Source: DAOUET01 sp034430155
Lineage (GTDB): Bacteria > Chloroflexota > Anaerolineae > Anaerolineales > UBA4823
DNA length: 37,073 bases
Reading direction: 5' to 3'
Assembly: GCA_034430155.1 (NCBI GenBank)
Contig: DAOUET010000058.1
Span: 1 to 37,073, forward strand
The translations under genes were made by a program, and so were the position numbers. Shown piece by piece: positions 22,834-31,400 of this stretch; positions within the stretch are counted from its first letter, which is position 1, and each line of letters starts with the position of its first letter. The notes under the pieces were generated by a model. That model made no database searches and had not been told where the DNA came from. It saw only the letters and a list, made by a program, of their open reading frames with translations.

Positions 22834-24423
22834 TTAGGCAGGCTTGGTCCGCAGGTCGGCACTTAGCGGGTCAGCATCATGGCAGAAGAATTGGTAATTA
22901 TTCTTGCCGAGCTCTTTAGCGCGATACATGGCTGCATCGGCGTTTTTCAGCAAATTTTCCGCGTCATCGCCATCTTCCGGAGAGATACTGATGCCTATGC
23001 TGGCTTGGATATAAACCTCCTGGTGCTCGATAACAAAGGGTTTTGAGAGAGCTTCCAGGATTTTACTGGCAACCGCAGCAGCATCTCCGGTGCACCTGAT
23101 CTTTTCCAAGATTATCCCAAATTCATCCCCCCCAAAACGGGCTACCGTGTCGCTCCTGCGTATGGCAGCCTGTAATTTGGCAGCCACCCCCTCCAATACC
23201 AGATCCCCTTTAATGTGCCCAAAGGTATCGTTAACATTCTTGAATCTATCCAGGTCTAAAAATAACAATCCTATCTGATGGTTGTTACGTCTGGCGCTCT
23301 CCAAGGCATGCTTCAGCCGGTCGTAGAACAGGGAACGGTTCGGTATTCTCGTCAGCGGATCGTGGGTTGCCAGGTAACGGAGTTTCTGCTCGGCTCGCTT
23401 CCTTTCCGTGATGTCGTGGTAGAGAGCTAAAATGCCGATCTGTTCTTGGTCAACCAGTACCGGTACGCCGTATATTTCGACGTCAACCGGTCTGCCATCT
23501 GCCCGCTGCCGCCGGGCAATCTTGTGGATGGTATTCCCCTTGAGTACCTTGTGAGTATAAATGATTGCCTCATCCCGGTTCCTCTTGTCAGTGATCAAAT
23601 CGTCCAAATCTCTACCAATGGCTTGCTGGCTGTTATATCCAAACAAATTCTCAAAAGCCGGATTGATCGATATGATCTTGTGATGATTGTCAAGGGAAAC
23701 TACCGCCAGGGGGGTATTGTGTACTAAGGCTTCAAAGTACTGCTTCTGGGTAGTTATTTCCAGGGTGCGACTGTCAATGCGATCCTCAAGGGTAGCGCGC
23801 CCTTCCTCCAGCTCCTGGTTTTTCTGAATCAACTGGTTTTGAGTGAGCTGTTCCCGCTCTTTAGATATCCGGATGGCTTGCATGGCTATGCTCAAGATCA
23901 AAGCGGCCAGCATTAGGGCGATCACCTGGAAAATTAGCCTATGTTCAGCTAAGATCAGCATGCTGGCAGTCGGCAGAGCCCCCACCCTTTGCAGGAAAAA
24001 CAATGAAAGCACTGAAATGCAACTCAGACCGGCAAACCCATAAGCATAACGTTCTCCAGCCAGTAAACCAGCGATAATTATTACGATAATATAGATTGGA
24101 AGGGCAGGGCTTTCTAAGCCTCCATGCAGATAAACTGCCACGTAACTTATCACCAACCAAATTGAAAGTGCCAGTTGGAGTGTCGCCAGTTTCACCCGGC
24201 CATAGTGCAAGGGTAGCAGGCACAGGCTTACTAACAGTTCCGTGAATGCCATAACCTTCCAGAGGGTAAGAGGCATTCCAACTGTGCTGGCAATCACCAA
24301 TCCAGATAACAAGTTAACCAGCAAAGTGATCACCAAGGTAGTCCTGAGGGTAACCGCCTGGCGTGATCGCGCCGAATCCTCAAGAACAGATGGGGTGAAT
24401 ATTTCTTTCAAGCGATGGTACAT
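22834..24423 (-). CDS. Membrane-bound PAS diguanylate cyclase
   Basis: A 529-residue protein. About six membrane segments fill residues 28-185 (for example LVITLLVNLLSGLVIA, LPIYIIVIIIAGLLAG, IFQVIALMLAALILSIAM), then a coiled coil (RISKEREQLTQNQLIQKNQELEEG in heptads, given here only in part), a PAS domain at about 230-345 (AVVSLDNHHKIISINPAFEN to HDITERKRAEQ) and a GGDEF domain at 350-510. The active site FGGDEF lies at residues 430-435 and an RRSD I-site at 422-425, so product inhibition is expected. There is no EAL domain. AGGA six bases before ATG 24423 supports the start. Confidence 0.93.
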   Translation of the reverse strand: MYHRLKEIFTPSVLEDSARSRQAVTLRTTLVITLLVNLLSGLVIASTVGMPLTLWKVMAFTELLVSLCLLPLHYGRVKLATLQLALSIWLVISYVAVYLHGGLESPALPIYIIVIIIAGLLAGERYAYGFAGLSCISVLSLFFLQRVGALPTASMLILAEHRLIFQVIALMLAALILSIAMQAIRISKEREQLTQNQLIQKNQELEEGRATLEDRIDSRTLEITTQKQYFEALVHNTPLAVVSLDNHHKIISINPAFENLFGYNSQQAIGRDLDDLITDKRNRDEAIIYTHKVLKGNTIHKIARRQRADGRPVDVEIYGVPVLVDQEQIGILALYHDITERKRAEQKLRYLATHDPLTRIPNRSLFYDRLKHALESARRNNHQIGLLFLDLDRFKNVNDTFGHIKGDLVLEGVAAKLQAAIRRSDTVARFGGDEFGIILEKIRCTGDAAAVASKILEALSKPFVIEHQEVYIQASIGISISPEDGDDAENLLKNADAAMYRAKELGKNNYQFFCHDADPLSADLRTKPA

Positions 24424-24797
24424 AAAAAAATCCTAACGAGGGTCTTTCTCAGTAATTTGCCTGGTTTGGCCTGTATCGTCCTAGCAAGAAATCCTTCAGA
24501 ATTTGAGCATATCCGTATATTCTCACAACGGATTTCGACTTTGCTGAAGGAAAATGTTCCAAAGTCAATTAGAGCAGGACTTACGCAGTTGGTGAGAGGA
24601 TGGGGGTGTTTGGGTGGGCGTTGCCCACCCAAACACCCCCAATTTTCCCCTGAACTGCGTAACTACTATAGTAGTATATCTGCTATTTGTCCTTTTAAAT
24701 TGATATTTCCATCAGAACGCTTCATTATTAGGCAGTGGACGGTTACACTTTTGCAAGGTCATCCCGGCAGTTGTCTCAGACCCCCGAATTTTCATCC
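24424..24797. other. 374-bp intergenic region with MITE-like element and nested inverted repeats
   Basis: No gene. It holds a nested inverted repeat, TCCTTCAG (24492-24499) with CTGAAGGA (24544-24551) outside and ATCCGT (24511-24516) with ACGGAT (24528-24533) inside, then the hairpin element at 24576-24668, then about 130 bases without recognisable structure. Confidence 0.5.
24576..24668 (+). repeat. MITE/REP-like hairpin element, copy B
   Basis: A 93-bp element starting AGGACTTACGCAGTTGG and ending CTGAACTGCGTAACTACTA. Its core is a perfect 18-bp stem, GGGGGTGTTTGGGTGGGC against its complement, closed by a GTT loop (24602-24640). The ends share the inverted motif TTACGCAGTT. Copy A at 5286-5374 is about 90 percent identical over the flanks in reverse orientation and differs mainly by a 4-bp shorter stem arm. 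Confidence 0.75.
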
Positions 24798-25124
24798 TCA
24801 CAGGTGCCAATCCTGAGTAAGTTCCTGGATGGCTTGTTGGATGTCACGTTCCCACTTGGAAGCGCGGTCTATTTCCAGAGTCTTTTGAGTACGCAGTAAA
24901 TTTGCCAGACGCACTACTGCCATACCCATCAACGAGACCATCCGCTCGTGCTGCTCCAAGGTCTGGATTTCATCAATCCAATCTGCCAGACGTCGTATCA
25001 GCGAGCGGTACATGGCGATTTCCTGGCGGAGACCTTCTTCACTGCTATCGGGCTGAAGGCTGGCCTCTTGAGCAGCTTGCCTTGCGGTTGGCAGAGAGAT
25101 ATTGGCGTCGTCTCGATCTTCCAT
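24798..25124 (-). CDS. Small helical protein with C-terminus shared with prophage small protein
   Basis: A 108-residue soluble protein, mostly helical. ATG 25124 is preferred to an upstream Met at 25154 because the sequence MEDRDDANISLPTARQ reads as a normal start, though the ribosome-binding site (GAAGTGA) is weak. The middle (IRRLADWIDEIQTLEQHERM, then MAVVRLANLLRTQ) forms amphipathic helices. The end SKWERDIQQAIQELTQDWHL parallels the prophage-region protein at 3205-3429. I do not recognise a named family. It may be a phage-derived orphan; a MITE-like element lies 130 bases downstream. Confidence 0.6.
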   Translation of the reverse strand: MEDRDDANISLPTARQAAQEASLQPDSSEEGLRQEIAMYRSLIRRLADWIDEIQTLEQHERMVSLMGMAVVRLANLLRTQKTLEIDRASKWERDIQQAIQELTQDWHL

Positions 25125-25398
25125 AATGGTCACTTCAATATAAGTATAGCACAAATGTTCTATGACCGCAAGCAGTTAATTTGGAATTTCTCACCAGTTT
25201 GTTTTTGACTTTAAACGACCCACCCCGCCATGAGACCCAAGTATCACTTTCCTCTTAAAATCAGATATACTAATAACACCATTATCTTCTTCCCAAATTT
25301 CGTCACCAAAACCATGGATGAGATATATTTTCTGATATTGATCACAAAAGTAGAGACAGAGGTATTTCTGGACCATAAGCATTTTTCAGGTGAATATG

Positions 25399-26685
25399 AT
25401 GACCGCTAAACCGTACAACCCGTTTGTGACCGCTCAAAACCAATTTGATCGCGCCGCTGATTTACTTGAGTTGCATCAAGCCAGTCGCGATTTGCTTCGA
25501 TATCCCATGCGAGAATACCGTTTCAGCATTCCTGTCCGCATGGATGATGGGGGTGTGCAGATATTCCGCGGCTTCAGGGTACAGCATAATGATGCCCGCG
25601 GCCCAGGCAAAGGAGGCCTCCGTTTTCACCCTCAAGGGACCATTGATACGCTGCGAGCTCTGGCCATGTGGATGACCTGGAAATGTGCGGTGGTCGATGT
25701 TCCCCTGGGTGGAAGTATGGGTGGGGTTATCTGTGATCCTCACAACTTAAGTCTCTTAGAGCAAGAGAGGCTTTGCAGAGGCTGGGTCAGACAAATCGCC
25801 AGGAATGTTGGTCCGATTTCAGATATTCCTGAACCGGACGTTATGACCAATGCCCAGCACATGTTATGGATGCTGGATGAGTTTGAAACCATCCATGGAG
25901 CCAAATACCCTGGCTTCATAACCGGCAAACCAGTCGAGATGGGAGGCTCGCTTGGCAGAGAGGAATCAACCGGATTTGGGGTTGTTATCGCTTTGCGAGA
26001 GGCTTTGAAAGAGTTGGGGATTGAACCCGAGGGCACCACCGCCAGTTTTCAGGGGTTTGGCAGCGTTGCCCGCTATGCTATTCGTTTTTACCAGCAAATG
26101 GGCGGCGTGGTCAGTTCTGTCTCGTGCTGGAACCAGGAGGATGAAACCGCATACACCTTCCTGAAGCAAGATGGCATCGATCTCGATGAATTGGTCGCCA
26201 TTTCCAACCGATATGGGGAGATCGACAAGCACCGGGCTCAAGATTTAGCATACCAGGTCTTGCCGGGTGAGGCCTGGATTGAGCAAAAAGTTGACATCTT
26301 AGTTCCGGCTGCTCTGGAAAATCAGATCACCACCGAGAATGTGAATACCATCAATAATCGCGTCCGAATTATTGCCGAAGGTGCAAACGGGCCCACCACC
26401 CCTGAAGCAGAGTCTGTTCTGCGGGAACGTGGCGTTCACATCATCCCCGACCTGCTAGCCAATGCTGGTGGGGTCATCTGTAGCTACTTTGAGCAGGTAC
26501 AAAGTAACAATAACTATTACTGGCAAAAAGATGAAATCTTTGGACAACTCGATGTAAAGATGACCTCCGCTTATTTGGATGTGTGGGATTTTGCCAAAAC
26601 TCATGGGTTCAACCTACGGGATGCTGCTTACGTCATCGCGGTTGATCGAGTTGTCCGGGCTTGCAGCGAACGTGGATGGGTGTAA
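25399..26685 (+). CDS. Glutamate-dehydrogenase-like protein lacking the catalytic lysine
   Basis: A 428-residue member of the Glu/Leu/Phe/Val dehydrogenase family. Start ATG 25399 has AGGTGA five bases upstream; GTG 25390 and ATG 25396 are alternatives. The substrate domain shows FRGFRVQHNDARGPGKGGLRFHP and MTWKCAVVDVP with two of the three conserved lysines, and PDVMTNAQHMLWMLDE with the conserved Asp. The NAD(P) domain contains SLGREESTGFGV and FQGFGSVARYA. The active-site signature expected as GG-[SAG]-K-x-[GV] reads GGSMGGV, with Met107 (codon ATG 25717-25719) at the catalytic lysine. The rest of the protein is well preserved. It may have altered or no dehydrogenase activity and act as a sensor or scaffold. 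It is first in an operon, 15 bases before the next gene. Confidence 0.88.
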   Translation: MTAKPYNPFVTAQNQFDRAADLLELHQASRDLLRYPMREYRFSIPVRMDDGGVQIFRGFRVQHNDARGPGKGGLRFHPQGTIDTLRALAMWMTWKCAVVDVPLGGSMGGVICDPHNLSLLEQERLCRGWVRQIARNVGPISDIPEPDVMTNAQHMLWMLDEFETIHGAKYPGFITGKPVEMGGSLGREESTGFGVVIALREALKELGIEPEGTTASFQGFGSVARYAIRFYQQMGGVVSSVSCWNQEDETAYTFLKQDGIDLDELVAISNRYGEIDKHRAQDLAYQVLPGEAWIEQKVDILVPAALENQITTENVNTINNRVRIIAEGANGPTTPEAESVLRERGVHIIPDLLANAGGVICSYFEQVQSNNNYYWQKDEIFGQLDVKMTSAYLDVWDFAKTHGFNLRDAAYVIAVDRVVRACSERGWV

Positions 26686-26700
26686 GGCGAAGATAATAAA

Positions 26701-28434
26701 ATGGTCAAAACAACTCAGGATTCGTTCAGTCAATCTCCTGACCATGTCTTTTTCGGGTCGAGCGGTGCGTTTCGCAAGATTGGCGCAGGCTCCCTGGGGG
26801 GTAAGGCGCAAGGATTGGCATATATCCACGATGTACTTCTCAACGAATTTCATTCTGATGAATTTCCAGAGATTCAGGTAAAAATACCCGCTATGGCGGT
26901 CATATGCACAGACATCTTCGAAAAGTTCATGGCGCGCAATGACCTCTATAAGGTTGCTTATGCTGACCTCCCCGAGAATCGGATTGCCTTGGCCTTCCAA
27001 CGGGCAGATTTGCCGTTTGAAGTACTCGGTGAGTTGCGTAGGTTGATCGCTCAGGTACACACACCTTTGGCGATCCGGTCATCCAGCTTATTGGAAGATG
27101 CCACATACGAGTCATTTGCGGGTATCTACGCCACCAAGATGATCCCGAACAATCAATACGATGTCAACACTCGCTTCCGAAGATTGGTTGAGGCGATCAA
27201 GCTGGTCTACGCCTCCACATATTTCAAAGCAGCCAAGGATTACTTGAAAATAACGAACCACCACCTCGAAGATGAAAAGATGGCTGTCATTATCCAGGAA
27301 GAAGTTGGCAAGAGGCACGGGGACGGATATTACCCGGAGTTATCAGGTGTGGCGCGCTCCTACAACTTCTACCCGGTGGGACGGGCGAAACCCGAAGACG
27401 GGGTCGTTCACCTGGCCTTAGGGTTGGGTAAAACCATTGTTGATGGTGGCATATCCTGGAGTTATTCGCCGGCTTATCCCAAGGTCGATCCCCCTTCTCG
27501 GTCTGTCGAGGAATTACTTAAACAAAGCCAGACCCAATTTTGGGCGGTAAACATGGGAGATCCACCGGATTACAATCCAATCGAGGAAACCGAATATTTA
27601 TTACTAAAGGATATCACGGTGGCGGAAGCGGATGGCACGCTGCGTTACCTGGCATCCACCTATGATCCTAACGCCCGGCGGCTATCTATTGGTCTTGGAA
27701 GCAAAGGACCCAGGGTTCTTACCTTTGCACCGCTCCTGGTTTTGGAAGAGATCCCGATCAATAAGTTAGTCGCTTCTCTCTTGTCCATCAGCGAGACGGC
27801 CCTCGAGGGTCCTGTGGAAATCGAGTTTGCCATGACCTTCAACCCACCTCGCTTCGGCTTTCTTCAAATTCGGCGCATGGTTGTGTTTAAAAATAAAGTC
27901 GAGATCACAGAGCAGGAGATGGCTGGCGATAATGTCTTATTGGCCTCTGAAAATGTGTTAGGGAATGGCGTAATAAAAAATGTTCGAGACATTGTTTATG
28001 TTCAACCCGAGCATTTTGAATCCAAATTTACGCGCGCCATTGCTCTGGAGTTGGCCAAGATAAACCGGAGCCTGGTCGATGCAGGTCATCCCTATTTATT
28101 AATCGTTTTGGGCAGACTGGGCACCACCGACCAGTGGTTAGGGATCCCGATCAACTGGGGGCAGGTGTCAGGAGCCAAAGCGATTGTAGAAGCGACAAAA
28201 GAAGATTTTAATGTGGTCCTCAGCCAGGGATCGCACTATTTCCACAATTTAACCAGCCTGGGGGTATGTTATTTCTCTGTTCCCTTTTCAAGCAAGTATA
28301 AAATCGATTGGGATTGGTTGAGTAAACAAGAGATCAAGGAAGAAAGCCAACATATTCGCCATGTGAGACTCCCGATACCGTTGACCATCATGGTCGATGG
28401 GTGCGGAGGCACAGGCGTGATCCATAAATCATAA
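26701..28434 (+). CDS. PPDK-N (PEP/pyruvate-binding) ATP-grasp protein without phosphohistidine domain
   Basis: A 577-residue protein. The ATP-grasp domain of the pyruvate phosphate dikinase N-terminal type spans about 25-395 and keeps its key features: the GGKAQGL lysine (Lys35), AIRSSSLLED (Arg126), VIIQEEVG, ELSGVARS, and PVEIEF plus FLQIRR at 371-392. No TSH phosphohistidine motif or PEP-binding barrel follows. Instead residues about 410-577 form a module also present in the next gene, containing VKNVRDIVYV-like and LGRLGTTDQWLGIPINWG, then SQGSHYFHNL with His512. The substrate phosphorylated is unknown. It is expressed from the same operon as the GDH-like gene and lies 10 bases before the third gene. 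Confidence 0.85.
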   Translation: MVKTTQDSFSQSPDHVFFGSSGAFRKIGAGSLGGKAQGLAYIHDVLLNEFHSDEFPEIQVKIPAMAVICTDIFEKFMARNDLYKVAYADLPENRIALAFQRADLPFEVLGELRRLIAQVHTPLAIRSSSLLEDATYESFAGIYATKMIPNNQYDVNTRFRRLVEAIKLVYASTYFKAAKDYLKITNHHLEDEKMAVIIQEEVGKRHGDGYYPELSGVARSYNFYPVGRAKPEDGVVHLALGLGKTIVDGGISWSYSPAYPKVDPPSRSVEELLKQSQTQFWAVNMGDPPDYNPIEETEYLLLKDITVAEADGTLRYLASTYDPNARRLSIGLGSKGPRVLTFAPLLVLEEIPINKLVASLLSISETALEGPVEIEFAMTFNPPRFGFLQIRRMVVFKNKVEITEQEMAGDNVLLASENVLGNGVIKNVRDIVYVQPEHFESKFTRAIALELAKINRSLVDAGHPYLLIVLGRLGTTDQWLGIPINWGQVSGAKAIVEATKEDFNVVLSQGSHYFHNLTSLGVCYFSVPFSSKYKIDWDWLSKQEIKEESQHIRHVRLPIPLTIMVDGCGGTGVIHKS

Positions 28435-28444
28435 GGATAGAACC

Positions 28445-31400
28445 ATGAGCAGCCAGGATAAACCTATCGATCGATTGGTCCACGATCTACAAGAGAGGGC
28501 TAAAGAACTCAATTGTCTTTATAAGGTTCAAGAGCTTTTGAGCAATCCAAAAATCACTGTCGATGAAATTTTTAAGGGCATCATCAAGGCTCTTCCCCCT
28601 GGATGGCAGTACCCCGATATTTGTCAGGCAGAGATAATTTTTGAGGACAAGACTTTCCAGTCACCGAATTTCAGGAAAGCCCCCTGGGTGCAGAGTAGCG
28701 ATATCCTTGTTCAAGATGAACCCATCGGGCGCGTCAGCGTTTATTACTCCGAAGAGAGACCAAAGGAAGATGAAGGCCCATTTCTTAAGGAAGAAAGAAA
28801 ATTAATCGATACGATCGCAGAACAATTAGGGTATTACATTTTAAACCAGCAATTGAAGGAAGTCTTCGAAGAACAACGCAAATCGGAGAAGGAGCGTAAA
28901 GCAGAATGGTGGGTTATTCTAAACTTGCTCAGGAGAACCGACCCGAAATTGCTAATCCAGGTATCCAGGAAAATGATTAATTTCCTTTGCTGGAATGGGG
29001 TCCCGGAAGCTGAGCGATTATTGGAATATTTTAGCCCGACCTACCGGCAGGAGAGCGAGGTATTAGAGGTTAATCGGCCTTATGAGATTAAAGCAGGCAA
29101 GGATGCGCTGGCCGTTAGTGACGACGTCTTTGAACTGGCTGGCAATTACTTATCCGAAGAGACCGTCCTCGAGAGTATCCACCAATGGATTAAGGAAGAA
29201 CAATCGGATTTTTTGATCAATGTCCTGGTGAACCCTGGTTCTTCATTGGACGAGATAAGCACTGTAATTGAACGATACCATCGCTTAGCGCTTCAAGGGC
29301 TGGAGCTTTCCGGACCCCGGGAGCGCAGTGTTCGGGTGTCGCTCATCCGCCGTCTGTTGAACGATCAACCTGAGTTCATCGATATCGCCATGCGATACCT
29401 TGAAGTAGTCGATTTTATCGATCTCTTGCAACACATCATCTATCCTGTCGGTAGTCATGGGAAAGTGGGCGGTAAGGGTTCTGGCCTCTTCTTGGCCATG
29501 CAAATCTTGAAAAAATCACGTAGAAATGGAGACTTGATCCATCAGGTGCGCATGCCTAAAACCTGGTACATCGCCTCCGATAACCTCTTCTATTTCATGG
29601 GGTACAACGGATTGGAAGATATCGTTGAACAAAAGTACAAGGATCTGAACCAGGTACGCCAGGAATATCCTTACGTCGTGCACGTTTTCAAAAACTCATC
29701 CTTGCCTCCCGAAATTGTAAAGGGCCTCTCTTTGGCGTTGGATGACCTTGGGGATGTTCCCTTGATCGTGCGCAGCTCAAGTCTATTAGAGGATCACACC
29801 GGAATGGCTTTCGCTGGTAAATACAAGAGTCTCTTTATCGCCAACCAGGGCACAAAAGAGCAACGGCTGAAAGCCCTCATAGATGCGATTGCAGAAGTTT
29901 ACGCTTCCATGTTTGCCCCCGACCCAATCGAGTACCGCATTGAACATGGCTTGGTAGATCATCACGAAGAAATGGGCATCATGATCCAGGAGGTTGTAGG
30001 CGCAAGGGTTGGACACTATTACTTTCCAGCTTTTGCTGGGGTCGCATTTAGTTGTAATGAGTCCCCCTGGTCAAGCCGTATCAAACGGGAGGACGGTTTG
30101 GTGCGCATGGTTCCTGGTTTAGGTACCCGGGCGGTAGACCGACTCAGCAACGACTATCCTATATTGGCTGCGCCTGGCCAGCCGGGTCTGCGAGTTAATA
30201 CCTCCTTGGATGAGATCATCCGATATTCTCCCAGTAAAGCCGACGTGATTGATCTGGAAACCGATTCTTTTGAAACCGTTGACGTACGCGCCTTGCTAAA
30301 AGACTTTGGCCAGGAATATCCTGGTATCCAGCAAATGGTTTCAGTTTTTTCGCAAGACCATATTTATCAACCCAGAACCCTCCGGATTGATTTTGAGGGT
30401 GATAATTTAGTGGTCACATTTGAAGGTTTGTTATCTAACACATCTTTTTTGAAGCAAATCCACGCCACCCTGAGCGAACTTCAGGAAAAATTCATGCACC
30501 CCGTGGATATTGAGTTTGCTTCTGACGGAACAGATTTTTATCTGCTGCAGTGCCGCTCCCAAAGTTACCGGGAAGACAGCAAACCTGCTTCGATCCCAAG
30601 GGGCATCCCCGCAGGTAAAATCGTGTTCTCAGCCAATCGATATATATCCAATGGAACGGTTTCCAATATCACCCACATCGTATACATTGATCCTCAGAAG
30701 TATAGCGATTTACCGGATTACCAAGATTTGATTACAGTGGGTCGCATCGTTGGCAGGCTCAACAAGATCCTGCAAAGGCGCCAGTTCATTTTGATGGGGC
30801 CTGGACGTTGGGGCAGCCGCGGTGATCTGAAGCTGGGTGTGCGGGTAACTTATTCGGATATCAGCAACACCTCAATGTTGATCGAGATCGCACGCAAACG
30901 TGGGGATTATGTGCCCGATCCTTCCTTTGGAACCCACTTTTTCCAGGATCTTGTGGAGGCCTCCATCCGCTATTTACCGCTTTATCCGGATAATTCCGCG
31001 GTCCTATTTAATGAGGAATTTCTTACTGCCTCAAAGAATATCCTGGCGGATATATTACCGGAGTTCGCCGGTCTTTCTGAGGTGGTCAGGGTGATAGACA
31101 TCCCCAATTCGACGGGTGGTCTGGTCTTACAGGTTTTTATGAATGCGGTTGCTGGAGAAGCCATTGCCATCCTGACGGAGCCAACTGAAACGTTTGAGAT
31201 TGATGTTGAGAAGGGGAACGGGCATATTCATCCCAGACTAAGGGAGGACATCCATTGGCGATGGCGACTTCAAAGTGTCGAGAACATCGCCGCCCAGCTC
31301 GATCCGGAGCGTTTCGGCGTTAAGGGGTTTTATATACTTGGCAGCACTAAAAGCGGCACTGCCGGACCGCAAAGTGATATCGATGTCTTGATCCATTTTC

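Noticed and set aside
25191..25382. 63-codon leftward frame in front of the GDH-like gene
   Set aside because: No ribosome-binding site or family resemblance; it occupies the probable promoter region of the rightward operon.
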